The position numbers were made by a program, and so were the translations under genes. The notes under the pieces were generated by a model, which was not told where the DNA came from, did not search any database, and was given only the letters and a program-made list of their open reading frames with translations. DNA of 52,791 bases from Elusimicrobiota bacterium (GTDB lineage: Bacteria > Elusimicrobiota > Elusimicrobia > UBA1565 > UBA9628), in NCBI GenBank assembly GCA_016191335.1, contig JACPOW010000021.1, forward strand, positions 1-52,791, given 5' to 3'. Below, piece by piece: positions 47,033 to 52,791 of the stretch (position 1 is its first letter; each line of letters starts with the position of its first letter).

Positions 47033-47962
47033 ATGAAACGCGCTCTCGTGACGGGCGGGGCCGGGGCCATCGGGGGGAACCTCGTCTCCGCGCTCGTCCG
47101 CGAGGGCTGCCGCGTCACCGTCCTCGACGACCTCACCTCGGGGCATAGGGAGAACCTTCCCAAGGGCGTGCGCTTCGTCAAGGGCGACGTCGGCGACGAG
47201 AAGACCGTCGCCCGCGTCCTCAAGCCCGGCTTCGACGAGATCTACCATCTCGCGGCCTTCTTCGCCAACCAGAACTCCTGCGATTTCCCGCTCAAGGATT
47301 TCCGGGCCAACGCGCTCGGCACGATGCACATGCTCGAGGGGGCCTCGCGCATGCGCGGGCTCAAGAGCTTCCTGTTCGCCTCGACCTCGTCGCTGACCGG
47401 GGACCTCGACGCCGGCCTGGCCGAGGGGTTCAGCACCCCGTACATGGCGTCCAAGTTCACCGGCGAGCTGTACTGCCGCTACTACCGCCGCATCTCGGCG
47501 GTCCCGGTCCGGACCGTGCGCTACTACAACTGCTATGGCCCCGGGGAATGGCCCGGCCGCTACCGGAACGTGATCATCAACTGGATCGAGCGCGTCATGA
47601 AGGGGGAGCCGCTGACGATCACCGGCGACGGCCGCGAGACCCGGGATTTCACCTTCGTCGACGACATCGTCGCGGGGACCTTGGCGGTCGCGCGCTCGAA
47701 GAAGACGGTGGGACCCCGGGTCTATCCGGTCGGCACCGGCCGCGAGACCTCGATCAAGGCCCTGGCCGCCATGATCCAGGACGCCTGCGGCCGGACGGTC
47801 GACGTGCGCTTCACGCCCCGCCGAGGCTGGGACAAGACCTTGCGCCGCCGGGCCGACAACCGCCTGACGCGGCGCGACGCGGGCTGGTCGCCGACCGTCG
47901 GCCTCGAGGACGGCCTGCGCCGGACCGTGGCCTGGTACCGCGACCGCTTCCTCTCGCGATGA
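47033..47962 (+). CDS. NAD-dependent sugar-nucleotide epimerase/dehydratase
   Basis: This encodes 309 residues of the extended SDR family. VTGGAGAIGGNL is the NAD-binding GxxGxxG, DDLTSGHRENLP the acidic nucleotide-selecting end of beta-2, and HLAAFFANQNSC and YMASKFTGE (Tyr-x3-Lys) the catalytic region. The usual 'SSS.VYG' segment reads FASTSSLTGD: the Ser/Thr is kept, the VYG is not. RDFTFVDDIVAGTLAVA and the C-terminal WSPTVGLEDGLRRTVAWY follow. Closest by motif are UDP-glucose/UDP-GlcNAc 4-epimerases and GDP-sugar dehydratases. It overlaps the glycosyltransferase gene (ATGA), pointing to surface polysaccharide synthesis. Confidence 0.88.
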   Translation: MKRALVTGGAGAIGGNLVSALVREGCRVTVLDDLTSGHRENLPKGVRFVKGDVGDEKTVARVLKPGFDEIYHLAAFFANQNSCDFPLKDFRANALGTMHMLEGASRMRGLKSFLFASTSSLTGDLDAGLAEGFSTPYMASKFTGELYCRYYRRISAVPVRTVRYYNCYGPGEWPGRYRNVIINWIERVMKGEPLTITGDGRETRDFTFVDDIVAGTLAVARSKKTVGPRVYPVGTGRETSIKALAAMIQDACGRTVDVRFTPRRGWDKTLRRRADNRLTRRDAGWSPTVGLEDGLRRTVAWYRDRFLSR

Positions 47963-49077
47963 GGATCGCGCTCGAGGTCTCCGGGGCGCTGGCCGGAGGG
48001 GGCTTCCGCCGCTACACGGACATGATCGTTCGGGCGCTGGCCGCCGAGGACAAGAAGAACGAGTACGTCCTGTTCGGCGCCTTCTGGAAGAACCCGGAGC
48101 GCATCCGGGAGCTGTACCTCCCGCCGCAGGCCAACTTCCGCGTCGCGACCATCAAGGCTCCCCAGCGCCTGCTTCTGCCCGCCGAGGAGTACCTCGGCCT
48201 GCGCTGGCAGGAGAGGCGCCTGCGCGCGCTCGGCGTCGACATGGTCCACGGCTTCTCGAACTGGCTGCCGCGCCTGGACCGCATGCCGTCCTTGATGACG
48301 CTCGCCTACGCGACCGACGAGCGGTTCACCGGCTGGGACGGCTTCTACTTCAACACCTTGCTGCCGCGCTCGGCGCGCCAGGCCGACAAGATCCTGGCCA
48401 TCTCGGGCGTCGCGCGCGAGGCGGCCATCAAGCATTGGGGCCTCGACCCGAAGAAGGTCGAGGTCGTGTACTACGGCGCTCCGCTCGACGAGTTCAAGCC
48501 CGACGACTCGCCCCGCGACCCCGCCGAGAAGCCTTACTTCCTGTTCGTCGGCGTCACGCGCACGACGAAGAACACGCGCATCCTGATGGAGGGCTTCGTC
48601 CGCTTCAAGAAGCTCCATCCTGAGGCGCCGCACCGCTTCGTGATCTGCGGGGCTCCCGGCGACGAGCAGGCCCTCATCGAGGAGCTCCTCGCCAAGTCCG
48701 GCCTGACCGGCGAGGTGACCTTCGCGGGCAACGTCGAGCAGTCGAAGGTCGCTCCGTATTACCGGAGGGCCCTGGCCTACGTCTCCGCGTCGGCGCTCGA
48801 GGGCTTCCATCTGCCGCTGATCGAGGCCATGGCCTGCGGCATACCGACCGTGGCCGCGCGGGGGGGAGCCCAGACCGAGATCGTCGCCGACGCGGGGCTG
48901 CACGCGGACCCGACGGCGGAGGACATGTGCCGGGGCATGGAGGCCGTGGCCTTCGACCCGGAGCTGCGCGCGCGCATGCGGGCCAAGGGCCTCGAGCGCT
49001 GCAAGGACTTCTCCTGGAGCGGCGCCGCGCGCAAGACGATCGCGGCCTACGAAAGCGTCTACGCCGCGCGGCGCTGA
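47959..49077 (+). CDS. Family 4 glycosyltransferase (GT-B fold)
   Basis: This encodes 372 residues with two Rossmann-like halves. The N-terminus MRIALEVSGALAGGGFRRYTDMIVRAL has the Gly-rich acceptor loop, followed by VDMVHGFSNWLPRL and DKILAISGVAREAAIKHWGLDPKKVEVVYYGAPLDEF. The donor-binding half has YFLFVGVTRTTKNTRILMEGF and SALEGFHLPLIEAMACGIPTVAARGGAQTEIVADAG, the canonical 'E.fglp.lEAma.G.PVv......pEv.gdaa' block. This is a retaining enzyme of the GT4 type; donor and acceptor are unknown. Its last 19 bp overlap the 3' end of the opposite-strand 2-epimerase. Confidence 0.9.
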   Translation: MRIALEVSGALAGGGFRRYTDMIVRALAAEDKKNEYVLFGAFWKNPERIRELYLPPQANFRVATIKAPQRLLLPAEEYLGLRWQERRLRALGVDMVHGFSNWLPRLDRMPSLMTLAYATDERFTGWDGFYFNTLLPRSARQADKILAISGVAREAAIKHWGLDPKKVEVVYYGAPLDEFKPDDSPRDPAEKPYFLFVGVTRTTKNTRILMEGFVRFKKLHPEAPHRFVICGAPGDEQALIEELLAKSGLTGEVTFAGNVEQSKVAPYYRRALAYVSASALEGFHLPLIEAMACGIPTVAARGGAQTEIVADAGLHADPTAEDMCRGMEAVAFDPELRARMRAKGLERCKDFSWSGAARKTIAAYESVYAARR

Positions 49078-50150
49078 GCGAGCCAGGCCAGGAGCCCGTC
49101 GGCCACGCGCCCTCCCGCCCTCCCGTCCCAGAGCTTCGGCGGCTTCGCGGGCTTGCGGGCGCGCTTGAGGGCCGCCGCCGCCTCGCGGGGGAGGCTCGCG
49201 TACTCGCGCACGAGCTTGTTGGTGCCCGCGGTGACCGTGACCGGGCGCTCCGTCGTCGTGCGGACCGTGAGGCACGGCACGCCGAGGAAGGTCGTCTCCT
49301 CCTGTATGCCGCCCGAGTCCGTCACGACGAGGGCCGCGTCCCTCTGCAGGGCGAGGAACTCGAGATATCCGAGCGGCTCGATGAGCAGAAGGCGCCCTCC
49401 CGCGGGGGCTTTGAAGCCGGCCGCGTCTAAGCGAGCTCGAGTCCTTGGGTGAATCGGGAACAAGACGGGGGCGAGCTTCGAGATCGCGGCCAGCGCGCGC
49501 ATCAGGTTCGACAGGCCGCGCGGATCGTCGGTGTTCGCGGGGCGGTGGACGGTCACCAGGACGTAGCGGCCGTCGAGGCGGGGCTCGTCGGGGCGCTTGG
49601 CCGCCGGCAGGAGGCGGATCAAGGTGTCGATCATCGCGTTGCCGACGAAGCGGATCTTCTTGCTCGAAACGCCTTCCTTCCGGAGGTTCGCGTCGCCGTC
49701 CTTGGAGGGGGTGAAGAGGAGGTCGGAGATCGCGTCGGTGATGATGCGGTTGATCTCCTCGGGCATGTCGCGGTCGCCGGAGCGCAGGCCGGCCTCCACG
49801 TGCGCGACGGGGATGTGGAGCTTGACCGCGGCGAGCGCCGCGGCCATCGTCGAGTTGACGTCGCCGTAGACGACGACGATGTCCGGCTTGCGCTCGAGCA
49901 GGACGGGCTCGAGGCCGAGGAGGACCTGGGCGGTCTGCGCGGCGTGCGTGCCGGAGCCCACGCCGAGGGACACGTCGGGCTTGGGCATGCCGAGCTGGCG
50001 GAAGAAGACGTCGGACATGTTCACGTCGTAGTGCTGGCCGGTGTGGACCAAGGTCTGGCGGACGCCCTTGCGGGCGGCGAGAGCGCGCAGGACGGGGGCG
50101 GCCTTGATGAAATTCGGGCGGGCGCCGACGACATGCAGTATGTGTTTCAT
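49059..50150 (-). CDS. wecB: Non-hydrolysing UDP-GlcNAc 2-epimerase (first of two)
   Basis: This encodes 363 residues from the ATG at 50150 that overlaps the preceding stop (ATGA). It interconverts UDP-GlcNAc and UDP-ManNAc. The start MKHILHVVGARPNFIKAAPVL, VHTGQHYD, VVVYGDVNSTMAAALAA and HVEAGLRSGDRDMPEEINRIITDAIS (catalytic acidic and His region) are present. VTVHRPANTDDP, PIHPRTRARL and VVTDSGGIQEETTFLGVPCLTVRTTTERP follow, all family signatures. The 3' end overlaps the convergent GT4 gene. A second copy lies directly upstream in the operon. Confidence 0.93.
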   Translation of the reverse strand: MKHILHVVGARPNFIKAAPVLRALAARKGVRQTLVHTGQHYDVNMSDVFFRQLGMPKPDVSLGVGSGTHAAQTAQVLLGLEPVLLERKPDIVVVYGDVNSTMAAALAAVKLHIPVAHVEAGLRSGDRDMPEEINRIITDAISDLLFTPSKDGDANLRKEGVSSKKIRFVGNAMIDTLIRLLPAAKRPDEPRLDGRYVLVTVHRPANTDDPRGLSNLMRALAAISKLAPVLFPIHPRTRARLDAAGFKAPAGGRLLLIEPLGYLEFLALQRDAALVVTDSGGIQEETTFLGVPCLTVRTTTERPVTVTAGTNKLVREYASLPREAAAALKRARKPAKPPKLWDGRAGGRVADGLLAWLAQRRAA

Positions 50151-51256
50151 GCTCTCCATTCCTTGGGGCGGGGACCGCGGCCGAGCCAATGGGCGATCCC
50201 GGCGGCGACGCGCTCCGCGGCGCGGCCGTCGCCGTAGAGGCCCCGGCCATGGCTCATCTTACGGCGCAGGGCGGGGTCCGTCAACAGGCGCGTGGTCCAG
50301 CGCTCGAGGCGGGCGGGGTTCAGGCCTAAGAGGCGGCCGGCGCCGGAAGCGAGGACCTCGGGGCGCTCGGTGATCTCGCGCACGACGAGGACGGGCTTGC
50401 CGAGGCAGACGGCCTCTTCCTGAACTCCGCCGGAGTCGGTGACGACGAAGAGGGAACGCTTGAGATGGGCGAGGAAATCGGGGTAGCTCAGGGGGGGGAG
50501 GAGACGGATGCGCGAGTGCCGGAGCATCCGCTTCGCGGTTTTGAGAATCAACGGATTGGGATGCACCGGATAGACGAATAACAGATCCTCGTGCCGTTTG
50601 ACGAGCCCGAGTAGACTCGTGTAAATCCTTTTCAACGGCTTCCCATGGATCTCGCGGCGGTGCAAAGTCACCAAAACCTCTTGCGGGTTGACGTGCTTTG
50701 GAGCTTGTCCGCCTTCGGCGGACTTTAATGCGTCGACCACCGTGTTACCCGTCATCAACGACAGCCGGCCGTTGAGCTTCTCACGGAACAGATTCAATTT
50801 CGCCTTCGGTGTCGGTGGGAACACGAGCGAGGAGATCGTATCGATGAACACCCTGTTCAATTCTTCCGGAAACGGGTCTTTGAAATCAAAAGAACGGAGT
50901 CCGGCCTCGACGTGGGCGACGGGAATCCCGCGTTCCGCGGCGCTCAGCGCGGCGGCGGCGGCCGTGGTCGTGTCGCCCTGCACCACGACCATGTCCGGCT
51001 TCACGCGGGCGAGGAGCGGGCCGAGCGAGGCGACCACCCTTTTGGCGACGGCGTCGGGGGTTTGTCCCGGCCGCATGAGATCGAGGTCGAAATCGGGCTT
51101 CAGCCGGAAGAGACGCAGGACTTGATCGAGAAGCTCGCGGTGCTGGGCCGTGGCGCAGATGAGCGTTCTGAAGCCTTTCCGGCGGCGCAGCGCCGCCACG
51201 ACGGGGGCGAGCTTGATGGCCTCGGGCCGCGTGCCCATGACCACGAGTATCCTCAT
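50147..51256 (-). CDS. Non-hydrolysing UDP-GlcNAc 2-epimerase (second of two)
   Basis: This encodes 369 residues from the ATG at 51256 that overlaps the speB stop. It carries the same signature set in a slightly different form: MRILVVMGTRPEAIKLAPVV, TAQHRELLDQVL, VVVQGDTTTAAAAALSA, HVEAGLRSFDFKDPFPEELNRVFIDTISS and VTLHRREIHGKPL. PVHPNPLILKTAKRML and VVTDSGGVQEEAVCLGKPVLVVREITERPEV follow. The 'GTRPEAIKLAPV' and 'RREIHGKP' variants are those of the classical WecB/MnaA, while the other copy is more divergent, so the two probably use different substrates. Parts between 50560 and 50900 are less GC-rich. Confidence 0.93.
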   Translation of the reverse strand: MRILVVMGTRPEAIKLAPVVAALRRRKGFRTLICATAQHRELLDQVLRLFRLKPDFDLDLMRPGQTPDAVAKRVVASLGPLLARVKPDMVVVQGDTTTAAAAALSAAERGIPVAHVEAGLRSFDFKDPFPEELNRVFIDTISSLVFPPTPKAKLNLFREKLNGRLSLMTGNTVVDALKSAEGGQAPKHVNPQEVLVTLHRREIHGKPLKRIYTSLLGLVKRHEDLLFVYPVHPNPLILKTAKRMLRHSRIRLLPPLSYPDFLAHLKRSLFVVTDSGGVQEEAVCLGKPVLVVREITERPEVLASGAGRLLGLNPARLERWTTRLLTDPALRRKMSHGRGLYGDGRAAERVAAGIAHWLGRGPRPKEWRA

Positions 51257-52305
51257 TCGCGGGGTTTGCGCAGGCCGTGGCTGACGAAGGTCCAGGCGAC
51301 GAGCTTGTAGAGCAGGCGCATGCCGACGTTGGCGTCCCACTCGTCCTTGCCGCCCGGGGCGGGGGAGACCTCGTTGAGGTCGAAGCCGATGATCTTCCGG
51401 CCCGAGCGGGCGACGAGGCCGATCAGGTGCACGGCCTCGGCGAGCTCGAGGCCCCCCGGGACGGGCGTGCCGGTGTGAGGGCACAGCTTCGGGTCCAGCC
51501 CGTCGATGTCGAAGGTGATCCACACCTGCGGCGGCAAAGAGGCGACGATCTCCGCGGCGGTCTTCGTCCACGGCTCCCCGGAGAAGCGTCGGTGCGACAG
51601 GTCGCGGTCGAAGAAGACCTTGGCGCGGGCGCCCAGGGCGCGGGTGAACTCGTGCTCCTGCTCGCAGAAATCGCGTATGCCGACCTGCACGATCTTCGTG
51701 ATCCGGGGGATGTTCTCCATCGCGTTGTACATGATGGACGCGTGGGACCAGGTGAAGCCCTCATAAGCCACCCGGGTATCCGAGTGCGCGTCGAAATGGA
51801 GCAATCCGAACTCCCCGTGCTTCTCCGCCGCCGCCTTGAAGGCGCCGTACGGGACCGAGTGGTCGCCGCCGACGAGGCCGACGATCTTGCCCGCGTCCAT
51901 GAGGCCCTTGGTCTCGCGATAGACCCAGTCGTTCAGCTTGCCGCCGAGGTCGTTGGCCGTTTTCAGCGCCTTCTGCAGGGACTTGTTCCCTTCGATGCGC
52001 CCGCCTTCCTTGATGACCTTCTGCGCGGCGGCCTTGGCGGTCTTATTCCACGCCCTGACCTCCTTCGACTCCGGGCGCATGAAGATGCCGGGCTCGTAGG
52101 GGCGGTGCACCTCGCCGTCGAACAGGTCGACCTGGCCGCTGGCGGCGAGGATGGCGGCGGGCCCCTTCGAGGTCCCACCGCCGTAGGAGGTCGTCGCCTC
52201 CCAGGGAACGGGAACGAGCACGAGGGCGGCGTCCTTCTCCTCGTGGGGGAGTCCGAAGACGCCGGTGTCTTCGCCGGGCGCGGAGTTGGGGTCGAAGTCG
52301 AGCAT
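51253..52305 (-). CDS. speB: Ureohydrolase, probably agmatinase
   Basis: This encodes 350 residues of the arginase/agmatinase fold. The two-Mn site residues are seen in GLVGGDHSVPYG, LHFDAHSDTRVAYEG and ITFDIDGLDPKLCPHTGTPVPGGL (DxDxxDP). The C-terminal GFDLNEVSPAPGG Glu is also present. VPVPWEATTSYGGGTSKGPAAILAAS is the standard N-terminal block. Agmatinase (agmatine to putrescine and urea) fits best given speD and speE in the window, but arginase or guanidinobutyrase cannot be excluded. A 45-residue Lys/Ala-rich insert (about 82-125) is unusual. It heads the minus-strand group with the two 2-epimerases, with a leaderless-type promoter. Confidence 0.87.
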   Translation of the reverse strand: MLDFDPNSAPGEDTGVFGLPHEEKDAALVLVPVPWEATTSYGGGTSKGPAAILAASGQVDLFDGEVHRPYEPGIFMRPESKEVRAWNKTAKAAAQKVIKEGGRIEGNKSLQKALKTANDLGGKLNDWVYRETKGLMDAGKIVGLVGGDHSVPYGAFKAAAEKHGEFGLLHFDAHSDTRVAYEGFTWSHASIMYNAMENIPRITKIVQVGIRDFCEQEHEFTRALGARAKVFFDRDLSHRRFSGEPWTKTAAEIVASLPPQVWITFDIDGLDPKLCPHTGTPVPGGLELAEAVHLIGLVARSGRKIIGFDLNEVSPAPGGKDEWDANVGMRLLYKLVAWTFVSHGLRKPRE

Positions 52306-52317
52306 GGGCGAATTATA
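52306..52317 (-). promoter_or_regulatory. Leaderless-type -10 of the ureohydrolase gene
   Basis: On the minus strand an extended -10 TGATATAAT (its TATAAT at 52317-52312) is followed by exactly six bases and the ATG at 52305. The -35 region is weak, as is normal for extended -10 promoters. It faces away from the repeat array that starts at 52351. Confidence 0.6.
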
Positions 52318-52350
52318 TCACATGTCGGAATTCGGTATTGACGGAGGGAT

Positions 52351-52429
52351 GATTGGGGTGTATACTGAGCAGTATTAGGGTGTTTTGTTGTCGGTATTAG
52401 GGTGTTTGAAGAACATTATTTGGGTGTAT
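52351..52429 (+). repeat. Four 13-bp direct repeats at an exact 22-bp period
   Basis: Copies are GATTGGGGTGTAT (52351-52363), TATTAGGGTGTTT (52373-52385), TATTAGGGTGTTT (52395-52407) and TATTTGGGTGTAT (52417-52429). The shared core is ATT-N-GGGTGT. Start-to-start distance is 22 bp each time, about two helical turns, so bound proteins would line up on one face. The fourth copy runs into the start codon of the downstream gene. Confidence 0.85.
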
Positions 52430-52791
52430 GAAAAAAACCAAAGAAATTAAAGATTTTATAATTCAAACTGTCGATAGACATCCTAAAGATGTGACTCGAT
52501 TAACTGCCGAGCGATTTAATTTAAATCGTAGAACCATCGTCGATCATATTCAAGGTCTAATTTCTGATGGGATTCTAACCGCCGAGGGAAGAACCAAGGC
52601 CAGAGTCTATAAGCTGCGGACGCTGGTTGAAAAAAACTGGACAATCGCCATCACTCCGGATTCCGAAGAACACCAGGTCTGGGAAACGACCGTCGCTCCG
52701 GAACTCAAAGAAATCCCCAACAATGTCCGTGCCATCTGTCAGCACGGATTCAACGAGATGTTCAACAACGCAATCGACCATTCCAACTCTC
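52428..52791 (+). CDS. HTH plus GHKL-ATPase protein (partial), DUF4325-type
   Basis: The first 121 residues are in the window and the gene runs off the edge. Residues 1-62 look like a winged helix-turn-helix (IKDFIIQTVDRHPKDVTRLTAERFNLNRRTIVDHIQGLISDGILTAEG), and residues 100-121 carry the N-box of a GHKL/histidine-kinase-type ATPase (FNEMFNNAIDHSNS). I recall this combination, usually ending in a STAS-like DUF4325 domain, as a widespread family of unknown function; that domain is not visible here. The DNA is far less GC-rich than the rest of the window. The start overlaps the last of four phased repeats, suggesting self-repression. Confidence 0.75.
   Translation, partial: MKKTKEIKDFIIQTVDRHPKDVTRLTAERFNLNRRTIVDHIQGLISDGILTAEGRTKARVYKLRTLVEKNWTIAITPDSEEHQVWETTVAPELKEIPNNVRAICQHGFNEMFNNAIDHSNS

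Noticed and set aside
47722..50250. An 842-codon minus-strand frame opposite the epimerase and GT4 genes
   Set aside because: It runs through two unrelated gene strands and has shadow-type composition; the true genes have full motif sets.
52351..52429. A G-quadruplex formed by the four GGG runs
   Set aside because: The loops would be about 18-19 nt, too long for a stable intramolecular quadruplex; phased protein binding explains the spacing better.
52351..52429. A CRISPR array
   Set aside because: Repeats are 13 bp with 9-bp spacers, far below CRISPR sizes, and no cas gene is present.

Overview
The window is a 52.8-kb piece of a GC-rich bacterial chromosome that spans the replication-origin neighbourhood. 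The best guess for the source is a diderm of a poorly cultured phylum such as Elusimicrobiota. This is inference from gene content (ClpC, a complete mannose-family PTS beside HprK and RapZ, a eukaryotic-type AdoMet decarboxylase), not a proven assignment. Almost every long gene is of ordinary bacterial type. Composition departs from the background in three places: the left edge (an ISL3-type insertion-sequence end), a multi-membrane-span gene at 8.1-10.2 kb, and the AT-richer right edge from about 52.3 kb.

Layout. 1-0.55 kb: the 3' end of an ISL3-family element and unassigned DNA. 0.56-5.7 kb (minus): clpC, an FkbM methyltransferase, a class-A-beta-lactamase-fold hydrolase and a small exported protein, tightly packed. 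5.9-8.0 kb (plus): an exported low-complexity protein and a class I aminotransferase. 8.0-10.4 kb: a polytopic membrane protein bracketed by identical 39-bp palindromic repeats. 10.4-13.6 kb: a quinol-type nitric oxide reductase with a convergent Rrf2 regulator. 13.7-17.5 kb (plus): a two-domain ATP-grasp fusion, galE and a DUF3147-like membrane protein. 17.6-27.0 kb (minus): hpf-hprK-rapZ-PTS IIA-IIB-IIC-IID-HPr-EI-lepA-lepB, mostly with 1-4 bp overlaps or very short gaps. 27.0-28.8 kb: two DnaA-box clusters on either side of dnaA. 27.25-39.4 kb (plus): dnaA, dnaN, a DciA-like gene, gyrB, gyrA, an exported protein, serS, mazG, speD and speE. 39.5-44.7 kb (minus): parA, parB, an exported protein, asd and two more exported proteins. 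44.9-49.1 kb (plus): a glutamine-synthetase-like ligase, a membrane protein, a heptad-repeat exported protein, a sugar-nucleotide epimerase and a GT4 glycosyltransferase. 49.1-52.3 kb (minus): an agmatinase-like ureohydrolase and two tandem UDP-GlcNAc 2-epimerases. 52.43 kb to the end: the start of an HTH plus GHKL-ATPase gene behind four direct repeats at an exact 22-bp period.

Gene orientation switches from minus to plus at about 27.1 kb, exactly at the DnaA boxes, so both replichores transcribe away from oriC, with parAB about 16 kb away. Polyamine metabolism recurs: an agmatinase-like enzyme (agmatine to putrescine), a eukaryotic-type AdoMet decarboxylase that keeps the acidic residues of the putrescine site, spermidine synthase and possibly a gamma-glutamyl-polyamine ligase.

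Five transcription units share one start design: a -10 hexamer, exactly six bases, then ATG. This predicts leaderless mRNAs. hpf and the Rrf2 gene have nine bases. Other signals that the genes do not explain are a family of intergenic palindromes centred on CCGG, two 18-bp parS-like repeats at the parA transcription start, and the 22-bp-phased array at the right edge.
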